Source: Gillisia hiemivivida (GTDB lineage Bacteria > Bacteroidota > Bacteroidia > Flavobacteriales > Flavobacteriaceae). Taken from it: a stretch of 64,000 nt of DNA. Within the stretch, counting starts at the first letter, position 1. Each line of letters starts with the position of its first letter. Positions 17,236 to 25,507 of this stretch are shown here, piece after piece. Made by a program: the position numbers and the translations under genes. The notes beneath the pieces were generated by a model, which saw nothing but the letters and a program-made list of their open reading frames with translations, was not told the origin of the DNA and ran no database searches. The stretch spans positions 46,433 through 110,432 of the forward strand of contig NZ_VORY01000009.1 of the NCBI RefSeq assembly GCF_007997295.1, in the 5' to 3' direction.

Positions 17236-17625
17236 ATGTCTACAATTTTTTCTAAAATCATCAGCGGGGAACTTCCCTCTTATAAGATTGCCGAAACCGA
17301 TAAATTTCTTGCTTTCTTAGACATTAATCCTAATGCAAAAGGACACACTTTATGTATTCCAAAAGAGGAAGTTGATAAATTGTTTGAATTAGATGACGAA
17401 ACCTATATGGAATTAATGAGTTTTTCCAAAAAGGTAGCAATGGCTCTAGAAGAAGCGGTTCCTTGTAAACGAGTGGGAATGGCAGTGATTGGGCTGGAAG
17501 TACCACATGTACATGTTCATTTAATTCCACTAAATAAAATGAAGGATATGGACTTCGGTAAAAAGTTGAATTTTTCACATGATCAATTATCGAGATTAGC
17601 AGAAGAGATCAAGGAGAATTTATAA
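17236..17625 (+). CDS. HIT family nucleotide-binding hydrolase
   Basis: A 129-residue histidine-triad protein with the motif VPHVHVHLIPL near residue 97 and the N-terminal IFSKIISGELPSYKI typical of Hint-like members, which hydrolyse AMP-lysine or nucleotide phosphoramidates. Length is normal. It overlaps the next gene by one base (TAATG), so the two are translationally coupled. Its position between greA and a thioesterase is common in this lineage by my recollection. Confidence 0.9.
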   Translation: MSTIFSKIISGELPSYKIAETDKFLAFLDINPNAKGHTLCIPKEEVDKLFELDDETYMELMSFSKKVAMALEEAVPCKRVGMAVIGLEVPHVHVHLIPLNKMKDMDFGKKLNFSHDQLSRLAEEIKENL

Positions 17626-18035
17626 TGGATCATTCAGATTATAAACTTAGTATAGACTTAAGGATAGACTGGAGTGATCTGGACATGTATAAACATGTAA
17701 ATAATCTGACATTTATCAGATTCATGCAAACAGGAAGAGCGCTTTTTTGGGAAGCAACTGGACTAACTGAAATTTATGAAGCTACGCATAGAGGGCCAAT
17801 GGTGGTATCTACACATTGCGATTTTAAAAAATCTTTATATTATCCTGGAACTGCCATTGTAAAAACAAAACTGGCATTTATTAAGAATAGCAGTTTTGGT
17901 CTAGATCATATTATTTTGAATGAAGACATGGAAGTTTGTGCCGAGGGTCGTGATATTGCTGTTTGCTTCGATTTTAATTTGAATAAAACTTACACCATCC
18001 CGGATAATCTTAGGGCAATCATGAAGAATTATTGA
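17625..18035 (+). CDS. Acyl-CoA thioesterase (hotdog fold, 4HBT type)
   Basis: A 136-residue hotdog-fold protein, with the active-site region IDWSDLDMYKHVNNLTFIRFM near residues 14-34 (Asp in DLDMYKHVNN is the family's catalytic residue). It is expected to hydrolyse acyl- or hydroxybenzoyl-CoA thioesters, but the substrate is unknown. It starts inside the stop of the HIT gene and converges on the kinase gene with a 7-base overlap. Confidence 0.85.
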   Translation: MDHSDYKLSIDLRIDWSDLDMYKHVNNLTFIRFMQTGRALFWEATGLTEIYEATHRGPMVVSTHCDFKKSLYYPGTAIVKTKLAFIKNSSFGLDHIILNEDMEVCAEGRDIAVCFDFNLNKTYTIPDNLRAIMKNY

Positions 18036-19180
18036 ATCTTTCTCAGGGCTATTTGGAAAGTTGATCCCTTATTAAGTTCACTTTCATAAACCTTGATCTT
18101 TCCATTATGATATTCTTCCACAATTCGTTTGGAAAGTGAAAGCCCAAGCCCCCAACCTCTCTTTTTTGTGGTAAATCCCGGATTAAAAATAGTATAGTAC
18201 TTACTTTTTGGGATCCCCTTTCCGCTATCTTTTATGTAAATATAAACCCAATGTGGATCCTGCTTTATTTGTATATCAAGATTTCCTTTTCCTTTCATAG
18301 CATCAATAGCATTCCTTACCAGGTTCTCTATGGTCCAACTAAATAGAGATTCATTTAAATTTACATAAATAGGGCTGTGCGGTGTAGAAAGTTTAAAGTT
18401 GATGAGTCGGGAACTTCGGGTAAAAAGATAATTATAACTCTCCTTAATCGCAATAACAATATCGGTTTCAGAGAGTATAGGAGTAGAACCAATTTTAGAG
18501 AACCTATCGGTAATGGTTCGTAATCTTTCTATATCCTTTTCAATTTCAGAAATATAGGACTTGTTAACATTTTCTTCTTTCAGAATTTCTGTCCATCCAA
18601 TTAAAGATGATAATGGTGTACCTATTTGGTGCGCGGTTTCTTTTGCCATTCCCGCCCATAATTTATTTTGCTCGCTAGATTTTGTGGTGGTGTAAAAGAA
18701 ATAGACAACCCCTATAAACAGAAATATAATAAGTAATAATCCAATAGGATAATATTTGATCTTTGTGAGCAGCGGCGAATCTCCATAGTAGATCTTATGA
18801 ACTTGATTTTTCCCCAAAACCATTTCTATAGGCTCATTTTCCGACTTTAATTCGCTGAAATATTCATCCAGTTTCTTTTGATTTCCCCTTGTTTCTATAG
18901 GAATATTTAATCCGTCTACAATTTCCCCCTTTTCATTTATCCAAATGGTAGGGATAGTAGTGTTGGTATTAAGAATTCTCAAAGTGAGATCGATATCAGT
19001 GTCCCCGGTGGCTTTATCTAGAAATGCCTGTGCTGCAGTCCATAATTCCATTTTATCTCGCTCATCCTGTTTTAAGCGTTCAAAAAAAATGGAGGTGTTC
19101 CATAAAATAAGCGCTACAATGAGTAGGGAGGAGATAATAATGAACCAACGTGCAAAGTTTCGTTCGTTTGTAAAATTCAT
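18029..19180 (-). CDS. Sensor histidine kinase
   Basis: A 383-residue inner-membrane kinase with a helix at residues 13-32, a periplasmic loop of about 110 residues, and a second helix near residues 145-165 (IGLLLIIFLFIGVVYFFY). The dimerisation/phosphorylation motif is KETAHQIGTPLSSLIGWT. The N box is ENLVRNAIDAM and the G boxes are DSGKGIP and GWGLGLSLSKRI. There is no receiver or HAMP-like domain, and no regulator gene is adjacent, so its partner is elsewhere. It is divergent from the flavin reductase gene. Confidence 0.92.
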   Translation of the reverse strand: MNFTNERNFARWFIIISSLLIVALILWNTSIFFERLKQDERDKMELWTAAQAFLDKATGDTDIDLTLRILNTNTTIPTIWINEKGEIVDGLNIPIETRGNQKKLDEYFSELKSENEPIEMVLGKNQVHKIYYGDSPLLTKIKYYPIGLLLIIFLFIGVVYFFYTTTKSSEQNKLWAGMAKETAHQIGTPLSSLIGWTEILKEENVNKSYISEIEKDIERLRTITDRFSKIGSTPILSETDIVIAIKESYNYLFTRSSRLINFKLSTPHSPIYVNLNESLFSWTIENLVRNAIDAMKGKGNLDIQIKQDPHWVYIYIKDSGKGIPKSKYYTIFNPGFTTKKRGWGLGLSLSKRIVEEYHNGKIKVYESELNKGSTFQIALRKIQ

Positions 19181-19267
19181 GAAGCCTTATTTAGAAGGAT
19201 TTAAATATAACCGTTTTCTGTTGATATTATTGTTGAAATACGGTTTTTCATTCCTAAGGCTATTCGT

Positions 19268-19275
19268 TACCTTTG
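19268..19275 (+). promoter_or_regulatory. -7 box (TACCTTTG) of the flavin reductase gene
   Basis: A perfect TAnnTTTG match sits 15 bases before the ATG at 19290, implying a very short leader. Confidence 0.55.
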
Positions 19276-19289
19276 TGAAAAATCGCTGA

Positions 19290-20168
19290 ATGCTATCTAT
19301 AGATCCTAATGAAATTAGTACAGGTAAAAGACATCAATATTTGCTGGGAGCAATAGGTCCAAGACCCATTGCATTTGCAAGTACATTGGACGAAAATGGT
19401 AAGCCAAACTTGTCACCATTCAGTTTTTTTAATGTGTTTAGTGCTAACCCGCCAATCTTGATCTTCTCTCCTGCGAGAAGGGGTCGCGATAATACTGTTA
19501 AGCATACTTATTTGAATGCAAAAGCAACCAAGGAAGTGGTGATTAATATTGTAGATTATAAGATCGTACAACAAATGTCACTTTCCAGCACAGAATACCC
19601 TGAAGGGGTTAATGAGTTTGAAAAAGCTGGTTTTACTATGCTGAAATCTGATATGGTAAAACCTTTTAGAGTTGCAGAGTCTCCTGCCCAGTTCGAGTGT
19701 AAGATCCTAGAAGTAAAGGAGCTTGGGGAAGAAGGTGGAGCAGGAAATTTAGTGATTTGTGAAGTAGTAAAAATGCATTTTGATGAAGCTATTTTAGATG
19801 CTGAAGGTTTTATAGATCAGCATAAAATAGATCAGGTAGCGAGAATGGGAGGAAATTGGTATACCAGAGCCAATATGGGTCTTTTTGAAGTGCCTAAACC
19901 ATTGTCTTCTCTCGGGATAGGTGTAGATCAAATTCCGCAGGAAATTAGAAATAGTAAATTTCTAACAGGGAATGATCTTGGTAAACTTGGGAATGTAGAA
20001 GTTTTACCTTCCGCAGAAGAAATAAATGCATTTATAAATGAGGATAGTAATGCCTCGAGTTTGGTGAAATCTGGGGATCTTAAAAAGATCCATATGCAAG
20101 CACAAGAATATTTAGAGAAAGAAGATCCGGCAAAAGCCTGGAAAATATTATTAGCAAAATCAAATTAA
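19290..20168 (+). CDS. Flavin reductase family protein
   Basis: A 292-residue protein with the FMN-binding split-barrel fold of flavin reductases: GAIGPRPIAFASTLDENGKP at about residues 20-40 and LSPFSFFNVFSANPPILIFSPARR after it. A C-terminal extension of roughly 90 residues (with PEVLPSAEEINAF-like text) is not part of the core. It may reduce FMN for a partner enzyme, or bind FMN without reductase activity; no monooxygenase lies next to it. The next gene starts 2 bases later, so they are co-transcribed. Confidence 0.85.
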   Translation: MLSIDPNEISTGKRHQYLLGAIGPRPIAFASTLDENGKPNLSPFSFFNVFSANPPILIFSPARRGRDNTVKHTYLNAKATKEVVINIVDYKIVQQMSLSSTEYPEGVNEFEKAGFTMLKSDMVKPFRVAESPAQFECKILEVKELGEEGGAGNLVICEVVKMHFDEAILDAEGFIDQHKIDQVARMGGNWYTRANMGLFEVPKPLSSLGIGVDQIPQEIRNSKFLTGNDLGKLGNVEVLPSAEEINAFINEDSNASSLVKSGDLKKIHMQAQEYLEKEDPAKAWKILLAKSN

Positions 20169-20169
20169 A

Positions 20170-20544
20170 ATGGAAGTAGAAGGAAAAATAAAAATGATTG
20201 GTGAAACCCAAACATTTGGAAGTAATGGATTTAGAAAAAGAGAGCTTGTTGTGACAACTGAAGAGCAGTATCCACAACATATCATGGTGGAGTTTGTACA
20301 AGATAAAACAGACCTATTGAATAACTACCAGGTTGGACAACCAGTAAAAATTGGAGTCAACCTAAGAGGTCGGGAATGGGTGAATCCTCAGGGAGAAACT
20401 AAATATTTTAATTCTATTCAAGGTTGGAGAATAGAGAATTTGCAAGCTGGTAGTGCTGCTCCAGGTCAAACTCCTCCACCTGCAGATCAATTTGAGCCTG
20501 CTCAAGATCTTAAAGATGAAGATTACGACGATTTACCTTTCTAA
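20170..20544 (+). CDS. DUF3127 (OB-fold-like) protein
   Basis: A 124-residue protein of the DUF3127 family, which is typical of Bacteroidota. It starts MEVEGKIKMIGETQTFG and contains FRKRELVVTTEEQYPQHI and VNLRGREWVNPQGE, a pattern like a small single-stranded-nucleic-acid-binding OB fold, followed by an acidic tail ending DEDYDDLPF. The acidic C-terminus resembles that of SSB and suggests a nucleic-acid role; this is inference. Confidence 0.85.
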   Translation: MEVEGKIKMIGETQTFGSNGFRKRELVVTTEEQYPQHIMVEFVQDKTDLLNNYQVGQPVKIGVNLRGREWVNPQGETKYFNSIQGWRIENLQAGSAAPGQTPPPADQFEPAQDLKDEDYDDLPF

Positions 20545-20574
20545 GGTCTAAGACCTCAAGAATATCATATGTTT

Positions 20575-20615
20575 AAAGCTTAGCATCTTAAATTAAGAAG
20601 CTAAGCTTTTCTTTT
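20575..20615 (+). terminator. Terminator after the DUF3127 gene
   Basis: AAAGCTTAG at 20575-20583 pairs with CTAAGCTTT at 20601-20609, with a further inner pairing of CTTAA, followed by TCTTTTTATTT. Confidence 0.8.
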
Positions 20616-20659
20616 TATTTGCTAAATTGAATTAATCCAATTATTAGTACCCTAGAATT

Positions 20660-21298
20660 TTGAGTTCTTCAATTCCATATCAAAAATTTCCACCCGTGGA
20701 ATTTGCAAACCCAGACGGGCTTCTCGCAATGGGAGGAGACCTTTCAGTGGAACGGCTTTTAGATGCATATAATCACGGTATCTTTCCCTGGTATGATTCC
20801 TCGGAGCCTATTCTTTGGTGGAGCCCAGACCCTAGAATGGTGTTGTTTCCTGAAAATTTAAAAGTTTCCAAGAGTATGCGACAGCTGATCAAAAAGGAAG
20901 CGTTTCAGGTTACCTATAATCAGGATTTTATGGCCGTAATAGAAAACTGTGCTGTAATTAAACGTGATGGGCAGAATGGGACCTGGATCACGCAGCAGAT
21001 CAAAGATGCCTATTTGAAGCTTCATCATTTGGGAATAGTTCAATCTGTTGAGGTCTGGCAAAATGATGAATTGGTTGGCGGACTGTATGGTATTTACCTG
21101 AAAGAGAAAAAAGTCTTCTGCGGAGAAAGTATGTTCGCTAAAGTTAGCAATGCCTCCAAATACGGATTTATCAGGTATGTAAGAAAATTGAAAGCTGAAG
21201 GAGTTTCCCTTATAGATTGCCAGATCTATACGGAACATTTAAATAGTTTGGGAGCTACTGAAATTCCTAGGAAAGAGTTTTTGGATTATTTGAAATAA
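20660..21298 (+). CDS. aat: Leucyl/phenylalanyl-tRNA--protein transferase
   Basis: Adds Leu or Phe from tRNA to proteins with N-terminal Arg or Lys, marking them for ClpS-ClpAP degradation. The 212-residue protein has the family marks FPPVEFANPDGLLAMGGDL at residues 10-28, GIFPWYDSSEPILWWSPDPR near residue 40, LVGGLYGIYL, and VFCGESMFAKVSNASK near residue 155. The only available start before the conserved region is TTG at 20660; an in-frame stop lies just upstream at 20645. Confidence 0.93.
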   Translation: MSSSIPYQKFPPVEFANPDGLLAMGGDLSVERLLDAYNHGIFPWYDSSEPILWWSPDPRMVLFPENLKVSKSMRQLIKKEAFQVTYNQDFMAVIENCAVIKRDGQNGTWITQQIKDAYLKLHHLGIVQSVEVWQNDELVGGLYGIYLKEKKVFCGESMFAKVSNASKYGFIRYVRKLKAEGVSLIDCQIYTEHLNSLGATEIPRKEFLDYLK

Positions 21299-21314
21299 GA
21301 TCTTTCAAAAAAAT

Positions 21315-21349
21315 CAAGAACCTCGGGAATTTAAACCCCCAATGAGGAA
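21315..21349. repeat. Short dispersed hairpin repeat
   Basis: CAAGAACCTCGG at 21315 and GGAATTTAAACCC with ATGAGGAATTAAAT just after it recur near 30798 and 30890-30915. A similar AATTTAAACCC...ATGAGGG occurs on the minus strand at 38614-38640. CCTCGGG and CCC...GAGG can pair. It lies between the convergent aat and EEP genes. Confidence 0.45.
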
Positions 21350-22291
21350 TTAAATTCCAATTTTTAAGAAAATAGGTAAATGATCTGACCCAATATTTTT
21401 TGCTGTTTCTCTTTCTAAAACCTTAAGTTCTCCCCCAATTAAACAATGATCTAAGGTGGTTCTTAATGGGTAAAAATCGGCTGGCCATGTGGTAGCTACT
21501 CCGAATCCATTTCTAGAATCTACTAGATTCGCATTAGTAAGAAGGTCTCTAAAATGCGATGAAAAAGAAGAAGTGTTTAGATCTCCTATCAGGATAAAAT
21601 TCTCTGAAAAGCTATCCCGTTTTCTACCAATATCTTGTAATTGACTATTTCTTGAATCAAAAGTTCTTGGACTAATAGGAGGAACAGGATGAGTGGCTAA
21701 TATGCTGAGTGGTTTATCACCAAAAACTAAATCTGCTTTGATAGATGATTTAGAGCTGTTTTCAAAATAAATAACAGAAGAACTCATTTTTATTTTGCTA
21801 AATAAAGCAATTCCAAAATTATCATTTCTTTGTTTTACTTCGTGAAATGGATAGGATTTAAAAACTTCATTTAATTGATTTTCCCAATGAGGTGTCAATT
21901 CCATTAAAACCAAAATATCAGGATCTTTCTCTTCAATTAACTCTAAAACTTCAGTGGAATTAGTGTTTGAGGATAAAAGATTTATGGAAAGAATTGTTAA
22001 TTCTTGTTCAGTATTTTCAGAAACAATCGCAGGAGAAATATATAAAGGAACTACATAGATTGCATTCCAAATGAAAAGGAGAACTAGAATTATTAAGGGT
22101 GTTTTATTTCTTTGAAGCCCCACCAATACCATAAAAAGCAAAATCAATACTAATACAACTAAGTACTGAACCCGGAAATGAGACATTAGATCTATCCACC
22201 AAATATTAGGGAACAATGTTGGCAGTATAGTGAAGATCGCAACACACAAGGACAGGAAGAAAAGTAAATTTCTAACAAATTTGGTTTTCAT
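21350..22291 (-). CDS. Endonuclease/exonuclease/phosphatase family membrane protein
   Basis: A 313-residue protein with two or three N-terminal membrane helices (residues 8-95) followed by an EEP catalytic domain. Motifs are ILSINLLSSN, ILVLMELTPHW with the metal-binding Glu, ILATHPVPP, LIGDLNTSSFSS, and the terminal GSDHLPIFLKI with the catalytic His. The domain probably faces the periplasm. Related proteins cleave phosphodiesters of nucleic acids, sphingolipids or phosphoinositides; the substrate is unknown. Confidence 0.87.
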   Translation of the reverse strand: MKTKFVRNLLFFLSLCVAIFTILPTLFPNIWWIDLMSHFRVQYLVVLVLILLFMVLVGLQRNKTPLIILVLLFIWNAIYVVPLYISPAIVSENTEQELTILSINLLSSNTNSTEVLELIEEKDPDILVLMELTPHWENQLNEVFKSYPFHEVKQRNDNFGIALFSKIKMSSSVIYFENSSKSSIKADLVFGDKPLSILATHPVPPISPRTFDSRNSQLQDIGRKRDSFSENFILIGDLNTSSFSSHFRDLLTNANLVDSRNGFGVATTWPADFYPLRTTLDHCLIGGELKVLERETAKNIGSDHLPIFLKIGI

Positions 22292-22305
22292 CTAGAATTC
22301 TCTGT

Positions 22306-22872
22306 TTAAACTTCGTTATATCTAAAACAATCCACTTCATGGTCGTTTATCATCCCCGTAGCTTGCATGTGGGCATAAATCACTGTGGAACCCACAAATT
22401 TGAATCCTCGTTTTTTTAGATCTTTGCTTAGGGCATCACTTATTGGGGTAGTAGGAGGTGCTTTTTTATAATCTACCACAGCATTTTGAATAGGATTTCC
22501 ATCTACAAATCCCCATATATAGTTGCTAAAGCTGCCAAACTCTTCCTGAATTTTTATAAATAACTGCGCATTGGTAACTGTGCTTCTAACTTTTAGCTTA
22601 TTCCGAATAATTCCAGCATCTTGCAAAAGCTCCTGAATTTTTTCTTCAGAATAATTCGCAATCTTTTTATAGTTGAAATCATCAAAGGCTTTTCTGAAAT
22701 TTTCTCTTTTCCGAAGAATAGTGATCCAACTTAAGCCTGCCTGAAAAGTTTCTAAAACCAAGAATTCAAAAATAGTTGCATCATCATAAACCGGAACACC
22801 CCATTCTTCGTCGTGATAGGCTTCATATAATGGATCGCCCATGCACCAACCACAACGTTTCTTGTCGCTCAT
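22306..22872 (-). CDS. tag: DNA-3-methyladenine glycosylase I
   Basis: Removes 3-methyladenine from alkylated DNA. The 188-residue protein has the N-terminal zinc-binding segment KRCGWCMGDPLYEAYHDEEW, the conserved FQAGLSWITILRKR with the preceding LETF active-site Glu, and C-terminal zinc ligands (AHMQATGMINDHEVDC). Length and motifs are normal. Its stop lies 14 bases before the EEP gene start. Confidence 0.95.
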   Translation of the reverse strand: MSDKKRCGWCMGDPLYEAYHDEEWGVPVYDDATIFEFLVLETFQAGLSWITILRKRENFRKAFDDFNYKKIANYSEEKIQELLQDAGIIRNKLKVRSTVTNAQLFIKIQEEFGSFSNYIWGFVDGNPIQNAVVDYKKAPPTTPISDALSKDLKKRGFKFVGSTVIYAHMQATGMINDHEVDCFRYNEV

Positions 22873-22877
22873 ACTAC

Positions 22878-23594
22878 TTAAGGCTTAAAATTATAGGTAA
22901 TTGTTCCCAATTGGGAAGAACGTCCCGGCATCGAGCTAAAATATGCCTGATTCGCGTATTCCTCAGCCTGATCTGTCAAACATTCATTATTAGTAGAAGA
23001 ACTTCCTTTGTTGACACTTGTGGAAATAACCCGCCCATCTTGATTAACAGTGATATTAATCACCACTTTTCCAGATCTGTCGCAGGTGTAAATAGGATTT
23101 GGAATCTCTATAGCTGTACGACCTCTTAGGGAATATGAAATAGAACTATTATCTATTCCGCCTTTCTGAACAGATTTAATTTCTGAAGAATTATTCCCAT
23201 CAGATTGTTTTTTTGGTTCTTTCTTCTTTGCTGAAGCGAGATTATAACTACCAACAGTGTTGGACGCATTCTCATCTGAAGATTCTAATTCGGCAGCGCT
23301 GTTTTTCTGAAAGATCTCGTTTAATTGATCGTTAAAATTAGCATCTCTTGCTTCTTGATTTTGGTTGAAGGCTTGATGGGTTTCAACATTCTCCCGAGCT
23401 TTCGTGGGCACCAATTCTTCTGGTTCCTTTTCTTCTTCTAAAGCTTCTTCAATTTTAAAACTATCGAGATCCACTAATAGCTCTCGTTCTTTTTGAATAT
23501 TATTGGAGAGATTTAAATTAAATAAGCTCAAAAATAATACAGCAAAAAACAAAAGAGTGATGATCAAGGCTTTATGTCTGTCAAAAAAATCCAT
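22878..23594 (-). CDS. Energy transducer TonB-like protein
   Basis: A 238-residue protein starting MDFFDRHKALIITLL with one N-terminal helix, a long charged periplasmic linker rich in Glu, Lys and Asn (residues 35-165), and a C-terminal TonB-like domain: GRTAIEIPNPIYTCDRSGKV followed by VINITVNQDGRVISTSVNKG. It is likely to couple inner-membrane energy to outer-membrane receptors such as those at 13580. I use the ATG at 23594; the extended reading to 23660 gives an unlikely cytoplasmic stretch. It overlaps no neighbour and lies in the truB-uppP group. Confidence 0.82.
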   Translation of the reverse strand: MDFFDRHKALIITLLFFAVLFLSLFNLNLSNNIQKERELLVDLDSFKIEEALEEEKEPEELVPTKARENVETHQAFNQNQEARDANFNDQLNEIFQKNSAAELESSDENASNTVGSYNLASAKKKEPKKQSDGNNSSEIKSVQKGGIDNSSISYSLRGRTAIEIPNPIYTCDRSGKVVINITVNQDGRVISTSVNKGSSSTNNECLTDQAEEYANQAYFSSMPGRSSQLGTITYNFKP

Positions 23595-23631
23595 AGAGTT
23601 TAAACTTCGAAAACTTATAATTATTCTGGGA

Positions 23632-24333
23632 TTAAGGTAGCAATTTTTCAAAAGATGCAATATCTAAAGAATCATCTACATTAAAAGTGCCAATCTTAGT
23701 TCTTCTTAAGGTGGAAAGATGTGCTCCGGAATTAAAGGCTTTTCCAAAATCATGCGCAAGGCTTCTAATATAGGTTCCTTTACTACAAGCTACTCTAAAC
23801 TCGACTTTTGGCATTTCAACATTTGTGATCTCAAATGCTGAAATAGTTACTTTTCTGGATGGAATTTCCACATCTTCTCCATTTCTGGCATATTCATAAA
23901 GACGTTTTCCATTCTTTTTTAAGGCTGAAAATACTGGTGGAACTTGTGAGATCTCCCCAAGGAAGCCTTTTGTTGCCTCATTAATATCTTCTTCGGAAAT
24001 ATGATCGATCTCAAAAGTTTGATCAATCTCTGTTTCCAGATCATAGGATGGCGTTGTGCCTCCTAAAGTAAAGGTACCGGTGTATTCTTTTTCTTGGCCT
24101 TGAAATTCTTCTATTCGTTTGGTGAATTTCCCCGTGCAAATTATAAGTAGACCAGAAGCTAAAGGATCTAAAGTGCCTGCATGGCCAACTTTAATTTTTT
24201 TTATTTTGCAGCTTTGGCGAATAAGCCAACGCACCTTGTTTACTAATTGAAAAGAAGTCCAACCTAATGGTTTGTCAAACAACAGAATTTGTCCTTCTTT
24301 AAATTCTTCTGGAGTGAAGGGTTTAGTTTGCAT
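23632..24333 (-). CDS. truB: tRNA pseudouridine(55) synthase
   Basis: Makes pseudouridine at position 55 of the T-arm of tRNAs. It has LLFDKPLGWTSFQLVNKVRW at residues 17-36, the catalytic-Asp motif VGHAGTLDPLASGLL near residue 52, and SALKKNGKRLYEYARNG. The ATG at 24333 (MQTKPF) is preferred; a TTG two codons upstream is possible. It overlaps uppP by 11 bases, so the two are probably translated in a coupled manner. It lacks the long PUA tail, as is common in Bacteroidota. Confidence 0.95.
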   Translation of the reverse strand: MQTKPFTPEEFKEGQILLFDKPLGWTSFQLVNKVRWLIRQSCKIKKIKVGHAGTLDPLASGLLIICTGKFTKRIEEFQGQEKEYTGTFTLGGTTPSYDLETEIDQTFEIDHISEEDINEATKGFLGEISQVPPVFSALKKNGKRLYEYARNGEDVEIPSRKVTISAFEITNVEMPKVEFRVACSKGTYIRSLAHDFGKAFNSGAHLSTLRRTKIGTFNVDDSLDIASFEKLLP

Positions 24334-25117
24334 ATCCAAATCCTATAGCGATTATTCCAACGATCAAACAATAGATAGCAAAGTAAGAAAGCTTGCTGTT
24401 CTTTACTAATTTTATCATCCAGGTACATGCAACCAATCCTGCTAAGAAAGCAGCTATAAAGCCTATAATTAGAATTGAGGGTTCTGTAGAGCTTTCAGAG
24501 AGATCTCCACTAAGAACATCTTTTGCAATTTTTCCTAAGATCAATGGCACTACCATTAAAAAAGAAAATCTCGCTGCTTTTGCTTTGTCGTTTCCTAATA
24601 AGACCGAAGTAGAGATTGTTGCTCCAGACCTCGAAATACCTGGTAAAATTGCAATAGCTTGAGAAATTCCTATTACAAATGCATTTCTAAAGCTCACAGG
24701 TTTTTCTGTATTTTTAGCTTTATCTGCCAGCCATAATAATAGTGCAGTTATAATAAGCATAAAACCTACCAGAAGTATATTTCCTCCAAAGAGCACTTCC
24801 ATTTCTTCTTCAAAAAGAAGTCCCACTACTGCTGCCGGGATCATGGAAAGGATTATTTTTAATGAAAACTGAGTTTGCTCGTTCCATTTAAATTGAAAAA
24901 GACCTTTGAAAATTTCTAAAATATCTTTTCTAAAAACCACAATGGTACTAAGAGCAGTAGCGGCATGTAATACCACTGTAAAAAGTAAAGATTCGCTAGG
25001 AATACTGTCGTCTCCAAGAATGGCTTTTCCAATTTCTAAGTGCCCACTTGAAGAAACAGGCAAAAATTCGGTAAGTCCTTGAATGATTCCAAGGATTACG
25101 GCGTCAAATTCGTTCAA
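24323..25117 (-). CDS. uppP: Undecaprenyl-diphosphatase UppP (BacA)
   Basis: Membrane phosphatase that recycles the C55 lipid carrier for peptidoglycan and other glycans; overexpression gives bacitracin resistance in other bacteria. The 264-residue protein has about eight helices and the two active-site repeats GLTEFLPVSSSGHLEI (residues 14-29) and ILPGISRSGATIST (residues 158-171). Start codon and length are normal. DUF3098 is 6 bases upstream. Confidence 0.96.
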   Translation of the reverse strand: MNEFDAVILGIIQGLTEFLPVSSSGHLEIGKAILGDDSIPSESLLFTVVLHAATALSTIVVFRKDILEIFKGLFQFKWNEQTQFSLKIILSMIPAAVVGLLFEEEMEVLFGGNILLVGFMLIITALLLWLADKAKNTEKPVSFRNAFVIGISQAIAILPGISRSGATISTSVLLGNDKAKAARFSFLMVVPLILGKIAKDVLSGDLSESSTEPSILIIGFIAAFLAGLVACTWMIKLVKNSKLSYFAIYCLIVGIIAIGFGYAN

Positions 25118-25123
25118 AGTAAA

Positions 25124-25381
25124 TTATTTTTTGTTGGGATTTAATAAGATGGCGTAAACTTCTATTCCAAAACCAATTAAAACTAATGCAGGTGCTAAGC
25201 GGATTCTCCGGAAGTTATAAATCTCTGGATTAAATACATTTGGATCTGTACTACCGCCGCCAGACATTAAGATAAAACCAAGGGCAATTACCGCTAAACC
25301 AATAAACATGAAGGTGTAATTCTTTTTCCCGAAAACAAAGTTGAGGTCCTGCTTATGAAATGGTTTTTTGATCTTGCTCAT
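25124..25381 (-). CDS. DUF3098 membrane protein
   Basis: An 85-residue protein with two predicted helices (IGLAVIALGFILMSGG and LVLIGFGIEVYAILL) and the family's DPNVFNPEIYNFRRIRLAP loop between them. It is a small inner-membrane protein conserved in Bacteroidota next to ftsX and uppP. The genes here keep that order: ftsX, DUF3098, uppP, truB. The role is unknown, but the neighbourhood points to cell envelope or division. Confidence 0.87.
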   Translation of the reverse strand: MSKIKKPFHKQDLNFVFGKKNYTFMFIGLAVIALGFILMSGGGSTDPNVFNPEIYNFRRIRLAPALVLIGFGIEVYAILLNPNKK

Positions 25382-25466
25382 GTGTAATGTTTTAATTATC
25401 TAAACTTGGCCACGAATGCACTAATGTTTTATAAGTCGATTCGCTTATGCATTAATTTATCTGCTT

Positions 25467-25474
25467 CAAAATTA
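25467..25474 (-). promoter_or_regulatory. -7 box (TAATTTTG) of the DUF3098-uppP-truB run
   Basis: The minus strand reads TAATTTTG 86 bases upstream of the DUF3098 ATG, matching TAnnTTTG. It suggests a separate promoter after ftsX. Confidence 0.4.
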
Positions 25475-25507
25475 GCTAAAATCACCAACTTATTTCCAGA
25501 GATCTAT

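Noticed and set aside
18945..19289. 114-residue ORF on the plus strand overlapping the kinase gene start
   Set aside because: It mirrors the kinase frame and has no recognisable fold; the last part only covers the promoter region.
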